This document shows, one piece after another, positions 1-10,570 of a stretch of 54,915 bases of DNA. The position numbers were made by a program, and so were the translations under genes. This stretch comes from Actinomycetospora cinnamomea (lineage in GTDB: Bacteria; Actinomycetota; Actinomycetes; Mycobacteriales; Pseudonocardiaceae). The notes below the pieces were generated by a model, which saw only the letters and a program-made list of their open reading frames with translations, was not told the DNA's origin and made no database searches. Numbering within the stretch: position 1 is the stretch's first letter; each line of letters starts with the position of its first letter. The stretch is taken from the NCBI RefSeq assembly GCF_003096675.1, contig NZ_QEKW01000026.1, forward strand, positions 1-54,915. Direction: 5' to 3'.

Positions 1-2
1 AC

Positions 3-418
<416 letters not shown>

Positions 419-848
419 CCACTCCGGGATCGCAGCGCCCGCCCCGCCCGACGTCCGACGCTGCACCGCGACGCACCCGAGCCCCAGAGACCCTGGCCGC
501 TACCCGCTCGCCTCGTTGCGGGACGAAGGAACCCTCGGTGCGGCTGGCCGAGCTCCTTCTTGCTCGGTGCACGAGGGCTTTCTCGCCGCCGACGACGGCG
601 AACAGGGGTTCATCCCTTTCGGTCGGCCCGTGGTCGACTCGGCACCATCACAGGGCCCGGGCTCGATGAGCGATGCAGGACCACCCTGGTCGCCGCCGGC
701 GTGATCGGTGTGGTCAGTGTCGGCTTCCTGACCGAATCCGCGGGCCGCCCTCGCCGGCGCCGCGCCGCCGACGTCCAGCGCCGCCGCCCGCCGCCCCGCT
801 CCGACGACGGGGTGCCACTGGAGCGCCCCGAGGAGTGACCGGGCGGAC
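419..848. other. Intergenic stretch without a supported gene
   Basis: About 430 bases between the left-edge gene and the convergent reductase. A short plus-strand frame ending with TGA at 836-838 contains a hydrophobic run (VAAGVIGVVSVGFLT) followed by Arg-rich sequence and could be a tiny one-helix membrane protein, but there is no clear ribosome site or start. I see no RNA gene or clear terminator here. Confidence 0.4.
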
Positions 849-2042
849 TCAGGCCGCCTGCGCCGGACGCCGGAGCTCGCTGCGCCGCACACGGCCGAAC
901 AGGCGGGGATCGGCCATCGCGAAGACGCCCGTCGTGACGCCGTCGGGGTCGACGTAGCGCGCCACGAACCTTCCCCCGTCCGGCTCGCCGTCGAGCACGT
1001 CGACCCGGTCTTGCGCCGACGGGTGCCCGGCGAGCTGCAGCATCCGCCCGTACTGCTCGGACCACACGTAGCCGCTGGGCCGGAAGGTGTCCCCCGAGAC
1101 GCCCGCGAGCAGGTTGCCCGCCGCGACGGTCGCCTGCTCGCCGGCGCTGGTCCAGTGCTCGTGGCGACGGGCGCCGACGGCGCCCGTCCAGCGGGCGACG
1201 TCGCCGACCGCGACGACGGTGGGCAGGTCGGTCACCATGCCGGCGTCGGTGCGGACCCCGTCGTCGAGCGCCAGTCCGGAGCCCTCGAGCCACTCGGTGT
1301 TGGGCGTGATGCCGATCCCCACGACCACGACGTCCGCCGGGACCGCGGTGCCGTCGCCGAGCTCGACCCCGACCACGCGCCGGGGGCCACCGGCGGTCGG
1401 GACGGTCGCGAGGCCGGACACGGCGACGCTGGGCCGCAGGTCCGTCCCGTGCTCGGCGTGGAGGGCGACGCAGCTGCGGGCGATGCGGGGACCCAGGACG
1501 GGCGCCAGCGGCAGCGGCAGGCCGTCGAGGACGGTGACGTCGAGCCCCATCGCGCGGCAGGTGGAGGCGACCTCGGCCCCGATGAACCCCCCGCCGACGA
1601 CGGCGACCCGCGGCGAGCCGTCCCGCAGCGCCCGCCGGAGCGCGAGCGCGTCGTCGAGGGTCCGGAGCACGTGCACGCCCTCGACACCCTCGCTGCCCGG
1701 CAGCCGGCGGGCCCGGCCTCCCGTCGCGACGACGACACCGTCGGTGGCGACCCCGGAGCCGTCGGCGAGCACCACGCGCGCACCCGCCGGGTCGAGGCGC
1801 GCGGCCGTCACGCCGAGCCGCATGTCCAGCTCGAGGTCGGCCTCCTCGTCGGCGTCCAGCAGGGCGATCGCGTCCTCGTCGAGGCTGCCGTCCAGGAATG
1901 CCTTCGACAGCGGCGGGCGGTCGTAGGGCCGGCGCGCGTCGTCGCCGACGAGGACCAGCCGGCCGTCGTAGCCGGCGGCGCGCAGGGCCTCGGCGGACCG
2001 GATCCCCGCCACCGACGCGCCGACGATGGTGATGGTCTTCAA
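849..2042 (-). CDS. FAD/NAD(P)-dependent ferredoxin reductase (rhodocoxin/putidaredoxin reductase type)
   Basis: A 397-residue Pyr_redox_2 flavoprotein with a C-terminal Reductase_C-like domain. The N-terminal dinucleotide fold is seen in ITIVGASVAG (residues 3-12), followed by the family motif RPYDRPPLSK; the NAD fold is VAVVGGGFIGAE; the FAD-binding VVAVGDVARW lies near residue 280. I chose the TTG at 2042 because GAGGAGG lies 6 nt upstream; upstream Met codons add only Arg-rich sequence. It is divergent from the Rieske oxygenase and presumably feeds it electrons. Unlike VanB/GbcB-type reductases it has no [2Fe-2S] domain, so a separate electron carrier should be needed, and none is encoded next to it. 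Partner assignment is by context. Confidence 0.88.
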   Translation of the reverse strand: MKTITIVGASVAGIRSAEALRAAGYDGRLVLVGDDARRPYDRPPLSKAFLDGSLDEDAIALLDADEEADLELDMRLGVTAARLDPAGARVVLADGSGVATDGVVVATGGRARRLPGSEGVEGVHVLRTLDDALALRRALRDGSPRVAVVGGGFIGAEVASTCRAMGLDVTVLDGLPLPLAPVLGPRIARSCVALHAEHGTDLRPSVAVSGLATVPTAGGPRRVVGVELGDGTAVPADVVVVGIGITPNTEWLEGSGLALDDGVRTDAGMVTDLPTVVAVGDVARWTGAVGARRHEHWTSAGEQATVAAGNLLAGVSGDTFRPSGYVWSEQYGRMLQLAGHPSAQDRVDVLDGEPDGGRFVARYVDPDGVTTGVFAMADPRLFGRVRRSELRRPAQAA

Positions 2043-2153
2043 GAGCGGCCTCCTCGAGGGCCTGCGTGCCGGCGCGGTCGTCGGACGCGCGCGGCGTCGC
2101 GCGCGTCGGGAGGACGGACCGGTGGGACGGCGCCCCGCGAGCTGGAGCGCGCC

Positions 2154-2189
2154 GTTGCGCAATGAACAACAAGGTGTGCCATGCGCAAC
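2154..2189. promoter_or_regulatory. Operator-like inverted repeat GTTGCGCA-N20-TGCGCAAC (copy 1)
   Basis: Perfect 8-bp arms with a 20-bp spacer, 112 bp upstream of the reductase start. The identical arrangement recurs at 2313-2348 on the other side of the divergent region. A minus-strand TTGACA (2223-2218) lies 28 nt upstream, so the repeat would cover the start-site region of that promoter. The best candidate binder is the IclR protein encoded at 3865-4653 (inference). Confidence 0.7.
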
Positions 2190-2217
2190 TCAAGACGGTG
2201 CGAGAGACACGGTCGCT

Positions 2218-2285
2218 TGTCAAGCCCCGTCCACGTGGACCCGTGTCGACCGCCCGGACGGTCCGACCTGCGAGCTCCCTTGACA
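2218..2285. promoter_or_regulatory. Two outward-facing TTGACA -35 boxes (divergent promoters)
   Basis: TTGACA reads outward on the minus strand at 2223-2218 toward the reductase and on the plus strand at 2280-2285 toward the Rieske gene. The -10 positions are weak (CACCGT and GACCGT at 17-18 bp spacing), which suits an activator- or repressor-controlled promoter. Both boxes are followed 27-28 nt later by one of the paired 36-bp inverted repeats. Confidence 0.45.
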
Positions 2286-2312
2286 CGCGAGCAGGTCGTG
2301 CCGGACCGTGGC

Positions 2313-2348
2313 GTTGCGCATGACGAACCGTGTTTCTCTCTGCGCAAC
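2313..2348. promoter_or_regulatory. Operator-like inverted repeat GTTGCGCA-N20-TGCGCAAC (copy 2)
   Basis: Same arms and the same 20-bp spacer length as the copy at 2154-2189, while the spacer sequence differs. That is what one expects when only the arms are contacted by protein. It lies 44 bp upstream of the Rieske gene start and 27 bp downstream of a plus-strand TTGACA. Confidence 0.7.
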
Positions 2349-2392
2349 TCAACGCCGAGCGCCCACCGCAGCACCCGTCGAGGAGCCCGGAC

Positions 2393-3538
2393 ATGACCAC
2401 CGGAGAGATCGCACCGGCCATCGCGACGCCACCGCTGCCGACCAGCCTGCGGGAGACGCTCCCGGGCCGGTACTACACCGATCCCACGATCTTCGCGGCC
2501 GAGCAGGCGCTCATCTTCGAGACCGGCTGGTTCTGCGCGGTCCTCACCGCCGACATCCCGCGGGCCGGGGACTTCGAGACGGTGCAGATCGGCCGCGAGA
2601 GCGTCGTCGTCGCCCGCGGGCGCGACGGGGCGGTGAACGCCTACCTCAACGTGTGCCGTCACCGCGGTGCCCGGATCTGCACGGAGGAGAAGGGCGCCGT
2701 GCGCCGTTCCTTCCAGTGCCCGTACCACGCCTGGACCTACGGCCTCGACGGCGCGCTGATCGCCGCCCCGAACCTCGGCGAGATGCCCGACGTCGACAAG
2801 GCCTCCTTCGGCCTGCACCGCGTGCACGTGCGGGAGTGGCTCGGGTACGCGTGGCTCTGCCTCGCCGGGGAGCCACCGTCGTTCGAGGACACGGTGATCG
2901 CCGACGTCACCGCCCGCCTGGGCTCACCGAACGTGATCGTCGGCTACCAGGTGGCCGATCTGGAGCTGGGCCGGCGCATCTCCTACGACGTGAAGGCGAA
3001 CTGGAAGCAGATCGTCGAGAACTTCATGGAGTGCTACCACTGCGCGACGATCCACCCGGAGCTGACCGAGGTCCTGCCGGAGTTCGCCAACGGGCTCGCG
3101 GCGCAGTACTTCGTCGGGCACGGGGCGGAGTTCGGCGAGGACGTCCGCGGGTTCACCGTCGACGGGTCCGAGGGCCTCGCGCGCATCCCGGGGGTGGCCG
3201 AGGGCCAGGACCGGCGCTACTACGCGATCACGGTACGCCCGCAGGTCTTCGTCAACCTGGTGCCCGACCACGTCGTCCTCCACCGCATGTTCCCGCTGAC
3301 CGCCGGGCGCACCCTCGTGCGCTGCGACTGGCTCTACCTGCCCGAGGTGGTGGCGGGGGGTGCGGACATCGACCGGTCGGTGGAGCTCTTCCACCGCGTC
3401 AACCAGCAGGACTTCGACGCCTGCGAGCGCTGCCAGGTGTCGATGGACTCCCGCTCGTACGCCCGCGGCGGCGTCCTCGTGCCCAGCGAGCACCACATCG
3501 CCGAGTTCCACGACTGGGTGCGGCAGAAGATCGACTGA
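2393..3538 (+). CDS. Rieske non-haem iron oxygenase, probable glycine betaine monooxygenase (GbcA-like)
   Basis: A 381-residue ring-hydroxylating-type oxygenase alpha subunit. The Rieske cluster is C88-x-H90 and C109-x2-H112 (CRHRGA and CPYHAWTYG); the mononuclear iron site is NFMECYHCATIHPEL with His216 and His221. The ATG at 2393 has GAGGAG 7 nt upstream; an in-frame ATG at 2330 would run through the operator-like repeat. With dimethylglycine and sarcosine enzymes nearby, the likely reaction is oxidative demethylation of glycine betaine to dimethylglycine plus formaldehyde. Another quaternary ammonium substrate (carnitine, stachydrine) cannot be excluded from sequence alone. Confidence 0.85.
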   Translation: MTTGEIAPAIATPPLPTSLRETLPGRYYTDPTIFAAEQALIFETGWFCAVLTADIPRAGDFETVQIGRESVVVARGRDGAVNAYLNVCRHRGARICTEEKGAVRRSFQCPYHAWTYGLDGALIAAPNLGEMPDVDKASFGLHRVHVREWLGYAWLCLAGEPPSFEDTVIADVTARLGSPNVIVGYQVADLELGRRISYDVKANWKQIVENFMECYHCATIHPELTEVLPEFANGLAAQYFVGHGAEFGEDVRGFTVDGSEGLARIPGVAEGQDRRYYAITVRPQVFVNLVPDHVVLHRMFPLTAGRTLVRCDWLYLPEVVAGGADIDRSVELFHRVNQQDFDACERCQVSMDSRSYARGGVLVPSEHHIAEFHDWVRQKID

Positions 3539-3581
3539 CCGGTTCCCGGCACCCACCCACGAACACGCAGGAGAGAGCACG

Positions 3582-3773
3582 ATGTCCATCACCCCCGAGG
3601 ACCGGGACCCCTCCGGCACCGACGCGCCCGCGGCCCGCTACCGCGACGCCTTCGCCGTGGCCGACGAACTGGCGGTCCACGGCAGCGACTGCGTCTGCCC
3701 GCCTTGCGCGGGGCGGCTTCCCGCCCTGCTCACCGAGCTCGCCCGCGCCATCGAGAAGGACGCCGGCGACTGA
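3582..3773 (+). CDS. Small cysteine-containing protein (63 aa), unknown
   Basis: Starts 43 nt after the Rieske gene with AGGAGAG just upstream, so it is probably cotranscribed. The centre reads GSDCVCPPCAG, giving Cys37, Cys39 and Cys42; the rest is charged, mostly helical-looking sequence. Three cysteines in such a small protein could bind a metal or take part in redox or assembly work, but it is not a recognisable ferredoxin. I do not recognise the family. Its position between the oxygenase and the IclR regulator suggests a role in betaine demethylation. Confidence 0.7.
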   Translation: MSITPEDRDPSGTDAPAARYRDAFAVADELAVHGSDCVCPPCAGRLPALLTELARAIEKDAGD

Positions 3774-3864
3774 CCGGTCGCCGGTCCTCCCCCGGTTCCG
3801 GGCGCCCGTCCCGCCATGGTCGAGGATGCGGGCCGCCCCGAGCCCCCACACCGTCAGGTCACCC

Positions 3865-4653
3865 ATGAGCACGTCGGGCAAGGACGCCGCGGAGAAGACG
3901 TCGGCGGTCCAGTCGGTCGATCGCGCGATCACGATCCTGGAGATCGCGGCCGCCCGCGGCGAGGTCGGCATCACCGAGGTCGCCGACGAGCTCGACGTGC
4001 ACAAGTCCACGGCGTCACGCCTCGTCGCCGCGCTCCAGCAGCGTCACCTGCTCGAGCAGCGCAGTGAGCGCGGGAAGTACGCCCTGAGCTACGGCATCGT
4101 CCGCCTCGCCGCGGCGACGACGGGCCGCCTCGACGTCGCGCGCCTGGGGCAGCCGGTGTGTCAGCGCCTGGCGGAGAGCCTGGGCGAGACCGTCAACATC
4201 GCCGTGACCGACGGCGAGGTGGGCATCACGGTCGCGCAGGAGTACGGCACGGCCACCATCACCTCCCAGAACTGGGTGGGACGACGGAGCCCGCTGCACG
4301 CCACCTCCGCGGGCAAGGTCCTGCTCGCCTGGATGCCCGAGGACGAGCGCCGACCGGTCCTGCGCCGGCGCCTCACGCGGTACACCGACGACACCATCAC
4401 CGGGACCGCCGCGCTGCGTGCCGAGCTGGCGCGGGTCCTCGACGAGGGCCACGCCCGCTCGTTCGAGGAGCTCGAGGTGGGGATGCACGCCGTCGCCGTC
4501 CCGGTCTTCTCCGCCGACGGCACCGTCGGCGCCGCGCTCTCGGCCACGGGCCCCGCCTACCGGCTCGCCCGCCGCCGCGCCCGGGCCATCGTCGGCGACC
4601 TGCGCGAGGGCGCGGCGGAGCTGTCGGCCAAGCTCGGCTTCCGGGCGGAGTGA
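3865..4653 (+). CDS. IclR-family transcriptional regulator
   Basis: 262 residues. The N-terminal winged helix-turn-helix (about residues 15-80; ITEVADELDVHKSTASRLVAAL) is followed by the IclR effector domain (about 90-255; HATSAGKVLLAW, then LEVGMHAVAVPVF). The ATG at 3865 gives the usual family length; the ribosome site is weak (AGG 7 nt upstream). It lies downstream of the Rieske gene in the same direction and is the natural candidate to bind the two GTTGCGCA-N20-TGCGCAAC repeats. Whether it activates or represses, and its ligand, cannot be read from the sequence. Confidence 0.93.
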   Translation: MSTSGKDAAEKTSAVQSVDRAITILEIAAARGEVGITEVADELDVHKSTASRLVAALQQRHLLEQRSERGKYALSYGIVRLAAATTGRLDVARLGQPVCQRLAESLGETVNIAVTDGEVGITVAQEYGTATITSQNWVGRRSPLHATSAGKVLLAWMPEDERRPVLRRRLTRYTDDTITGTAALRAELARVLDEGHARSFEELEVGMHAVAVPVFSADGTVGAALSATGPAYRLARRRARAIVGDLREGAAELSAKLGFRAE

Positions 4654-4660
4654 GATCCCG

Positions 4661-6022
4661 TCAGCACTCGACCACGGTGAGGGCGAGCCCGCCGCGGGCC
4701 GTCTCCTTGTACTTGACCTTCATGTCGGCCCCCGTCTCGCGCATCGTCCTGATCGCCGCGTCGAGCGAGACGTGGTGCGTGCCGTCGCCCTGCACCGCCA
4801 TCCGGGCGGCGGTGATCGCCTTGACCGACGCCACCGCGTTGCGCTCGATGCAGGGGATCTGCACGAGCCCGCCCACGGGGTCGCAGGTCAGCCCCAGGTT
4901 GTGCTCGATGCCGATCTCGGCGGCGTTCTCGACCTGCTCGGGCGAGCCGCCGAGCAGCTCGGCGAACCCGGCGGCGGCCATCGAGCACGCAGAGCCGACC
5001 TCACCCTGGCACCCGACCTCCGCGCCCGAGATCGACGCGTTCCGCTTGAACAGCAGGCCCACCGCGCCGGCGGTGAGCAGGAAGCGCGCCGCGGCGTCGT
5101 CGTCGAACCCGGGCAGCGACCGCGCCGCGTGGTGCAGCACCGCGGGCACGATCCCCGCCGCCCCGTTGGTGGGCGCGGTGACGACCCGGCCGCCCGCGGC
5201 GTTCTCCTCGTTGACCGCCAGCGCGTCCAGCGTCACCCGGTCCATGTCGGTCGCGCCGGCGTCGGTGTCCAGCCGCCGCCGCAGGTCGGGCGCACGGCGG
5301 CGGACCCGCAGACCGCCGGGCAGCACACCCTCGGTGGAACATCCCCGCGCGACGCACTGCCGCATCACCGACCACAGGTGCAGCAGGCCTGCGCGGGTCT
5401 CGCGCTCGGGCCGCCACGCGGCCTCGTTGGCGAGCACGACGTCGCTGACGCGCAGCCCGTGGCGCCGGGCGATCGCGACGAGCTCGTCGCCGGTACCGAA
5501 GGGATGGGGCACGGGCGTCGCGTCCTCGCGCAGCACGGGGCCGCCCGCCTCGTCCTCGTCGAGGACGAACCCGCCGCCGACCGAGTAGTACTCGCGGCGC
5601 TCCACCGTCCGGCCGCCGGCGTCGCGGGCGGTGAACACCATCCCGTTGCTGTGGAAGGGCAGCCGCTTCGTCCGGTGGAGCACGACGTCCTCGTCGACGG
5701 CGAAGGCGATGGGATGCTTGCCCGCGAGGGCGATCCGCCCCTCGGCGCGGGCCGCCGCCACCAGCGGCCCGGCCTGGACCGGATCGACCAGGTGGGGCTC
5801 CTCGCCGCAGAGCCCGAGGACCACGGCACCGACGCTGCCGTGCCCGTACCCGGTCGCCCCCAGCGAGCCGAACAACTCGCACCGCACCGAGGCGACACGG
5901 TGGATCCGGGCGGTGTCGTGCAGCCGGGAGACGAAGAGGAACGCCGCCCGCATCGGCCCCACGGTGTGCGAGCTGGACGGTCCGATCCCGACCTTGAACA
6001 GGTCGAACACGGAGATGGCCAT
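4661..6022 (-). CDS. sdaA: L-serine ammonia-lyase (L-serine dehydratase), iron-sulfur type
   Basis: 453 residues, full length for the single-chain enzyme. The N-terminal beta domain begins with [10 protein letters not shown] (14-23); the catalytic domain carries cysteines at 338, 380 and 391, whose spacing (42 and 11) equals that of the three [4Fe-4S] ligands in bacterial serine dehydratase. The C-terminus (VVEC) has the penultimate-acid/Cys tail typical of the family. It converts serine to pyruvate and ammonia, the last step for betaine carbon after GlyA. The ATG at 6022 has GGGGG 6 nt upstream; a GTG two codons earlier is possible. Divergent from gntR, convergent with iclR. Confidence 0.95.
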   Translation of the reverse strand: MAISVFDLFKVGIGPSSSHTVGPMRAAFLFVSRLHDTARIHRVASVRCELFGSLGATGYGHGSVGAVVLGLCGEEPHLVDPVQAGPLVAAARAEGRIALAGKHPIAFAVDEDVVLHRTKRLPFHSNGMVFTARDAGGRTVERREYYSVGGGFVLDEDEAGGPVLREDATPVPHPFGTGDELVAIARRHGLRVSDVVLANEAAWRPERETRAGLLHLWSVMRQCVARGCSTEGVLPGGLRVRRRAPDLRRRLDTDAGATDMDRVTLDALAVNEENAAGGRVVTAPTNGAAGIVPAVLHHAARSLPGFDDDAAARFLLTAGAVGLLFKRNASISGAEVGCQGEVGSACSMAAAGFAELLGGSPEQVENAAEIGIEHNLGLTCDPVGGLVQIPCIERNAVASVKAITAARMAVQGDGTHHVSLDAAIRTMRETGADMKVKYKETARGGLALTVVEC

Positions 6023-6057
6023 GGGCACCCCCAGGGGCGCGTCGGCGAAGGTTGATG

Positions 6058-6074
6058 TTGTACTAGTATATCAA
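6058..6074. promoter_or_regulatory. Candidate GntR (FCD) operator between sdaA and gntR
   Basis: An AT-rich island in an otherwise very GC-rich region: TTGTACTAGTATATCAA, an imperfect palindrome with TTG/CAA ends and ACTAGT in the middle. The heptamer TATATCA (6067-6073) recurs in inverted orientation upstream of glyA (TGATATA, 16181-16187). It probably also holds promoter elements for sdaA. Confidence 0.45.
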
Positions 6075-6123
6075 TAGTGGTGGGATGGGAGAAGTCCCGT
6101 CCTGTCTGTTGTAGGCTCTGATC

Positions 6124-6792
6124 ATGACGGTTCTCCCGGACGAGCAGCAGGACGGCCCTCCGCTGTCGCTGTCCGAGCGCGCCTACCAGGCGATCCAGGA
6201 CAAGCTGATCATGCTGGAGATCCCGCCGATGGCGCCCATCGACGAGGTCGCGCTGGTGGAGTCGCTCGGGGTGGGACGCACGCCCGTCCGCGAGGCCCTC
6301 AAGCGCCTCGAGGTCGACCGGCTGGTCGTCTCCTACGCCCGGCGCGGCACGTTCGCCACGGCCGTCGACATCACCGACCTCGCCTACATCTCCGACATCC
6401 GGGTGCACCTCGAGCCGCTGGCCGCGCGTCGTGCCGCCGAGGGCGCCGGGCCCGCGGTCCGCGAGGACCTGGTCGAGCTGGCCGACGCCACCGAGTCGCT
6501 CGACGTCCCCCGCCTGAGCCGCGAGGAGCTGATGCGCTGGGACATGCGGGTGCACCGCGCGATCTACCACGCGGCCGGCAACCCGCACCTCGAGGACACC
6601 CTCGTGCGCTACGACAACCTCGCCACACGGATCTTCTGCCTGTTCCTCGACCGGATGACCGACTTCGTCTCCCACGTCGAGGAGCACGCGGGGCTGCTGC
6701 GGACGATCGCCGACGGCGAGGCCGACGCCGCCGCCCGGCGCGCGCGTCAGCACGTCCAGGGCTTCGAGAAGGCGATCCGCGCCGTCATCTGA
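6124..6792 (+). CDS. GntR-family regulator with FCD ligand-binding domain
   Basis: 222 residues. The N-terminal winged helix (about 15-80) includes ALVESLGVGRTPVREALKRL, the GntR recognition region; the C-terminal all-helical FCD domain (about 85-215) contains D-x3-H and further histidines (WDMRVHRAIYHAAGN) that in this family bind a metal and the effector. Divergent from sdaA, it likely controls sdaA and perhaps the glyA-sox operon. The ribosome site is weak. Its TGA overlaps the first base of the 44-bp palindrome that follows. Confidence 0.94.
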   Translation: MTVLPDEQQDGPPLSLSERAYQAIQDKLIMLEIPPMAPIDEVALVESLGVGRTPVREALKRLEVDRLVVSYARRGTFATAVDITDLAYISDIRVHLEPLAARRAAEGAGPAVREDLVELADATESLDVPRLSREELMRWDMRVHRAIYHAAGNPHLEDTLVRYDNLATRIFCLFLDRMTDFVSHVEEHAGLLRTIADGEADAAARRARQHVQGFEKAIRAVI

Positions 6793-6835
6793 CGTGCGTG
6801 ATCTTCTGAGCTATAGCTCAGAAGATCACGCACGT
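6792..6835. terminator. Perfect 44-bp palindrome between convergent genes (likely bidirectional terminator)
   Basis: Two perfectly matching 22-base arms with no spacer, centred between 6813 and 6814 (centre GAGCTATAGCTC). It starts on the last base of the gntR stop codon and ends 6 bp before the stop of the convergent cyclodeaminase gene, the expected place for a shared terminator. No T-run follows, and its AT content is high for this genome. It could instead be a dispersed palindromic repeat or a protein site. Confidence 0.55.
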
Positions 6836-6841
6836 AGGACG

Positions 6842-7387
6842 TCAGCGCAGGACCTGCTCGCGCACCACGGCGGTGACCTTGGCGGCGCGCAGGACGACGT
6901 CGTCGACGGGGTCGAGCGCCACGAGGAGCTCCTCGCGGGCCCCGGGGTCGGTGACGGCGGCGAGGCCGATCTCGACGTCGACGCGGGCGGTGCCCACGGC
7001 CGCGCGCAACGCCTCGGCGGCCGCCGCGACCTCGGGGAGGACCGCCCGGGCCGCCGTCCGGTCGGCGAGCGGGCGCAAGGTCTCGAGCAGGCGCAGGGCC
7101 CGCTCGGCCACCTCGAGGACGCGCACCGCCACCCGGGCGGTCTCCACCGACGCCGCGCCGTCGGGGCCGTGGCCGCCACCGTCGCCCACGAGCCGCACCG
7201 CGGTCGCGCACAGCTCGTCGGCGACGCGCGCGGGCTCGTCCCCGTCGCGGGACCTCGCCACCCTCGCCACCAGGGCGGCGCCGAGGCCGGCGTGCAGGGC
7301 GGCGTGCCGGACACCGACCCCGCCGCCCGGCCCGGCGTCCGGGGACCTGAGGGCTTCCAGGAGCTGCTCGACCGACTCGCTGCGCAC
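6842..7387 (-). CDS. Cyclodeaminase/cyclohydrolase family protein (FTCD C-terminal domain-like)
   Basis: 181 residues. The N-terminal stretch SPDAGPGGGVGVRHAALHAG matches the P-x-P-G-G-G-S signature of formiminotetrahydrofolate cyclodeaminase / methenyl-THF cyclohydrolase proteins; the rest is long alanine-rich helices as expected of this all-alpha fold. The GTG at 7387 has GAGAGG 8 nt upstream; an earlier GTG at 7423 would overlap the preceding gene. As last gene of the sarcosine oxidase operon it probably helps pass the methylene-THF made by SoxA into the 10-formyl-THF pool. The usual Ser after the GGG is replaced by Val, so activity is uncertain. Confidence 0.75.
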   Translation of the reverse strand: MRSESVEQLLEALRSPDAGPGGGVGVRHAALHAGLGAALVARVARSRDGDEPARVADELCATAVRLVGDGGGHGPDGAASVETARVAVRVLEVAERALRLLETLRPLADRTAARAVLPEVAAAAEALRAAVGTARVDVEIGLAAVTDPGAREELLVALDPVDDVVLRAAKVTAVVREQVLR

Positions 7388-7436
7388 GGCGGCACCTCTC
7401 TCCGGGTGGGCGCGGCGGGTCACCGGTGGACGCCGG

Positions 7437-10562
<3,126 letters not shown>

Positions 10563-10570
<8 letters not shown>

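Noticed and set aside
560..838. Short plus-strand frame with one hydrophobic stretch and Arg-rich tail
   Set aside because: No convincing start codon or ribosome site, and a large part lies in GC-rich low-complexity sequence; kept only as a remark in the intergenic entry.
2308..3864. Long plus-strand frame upstream of the IclR start
   Set aside because: It is a shadow of the Rieske gene and the small Cys gene in another frame; translated text is Arg/Pro-rich with no domain. IclR starts at 3865.
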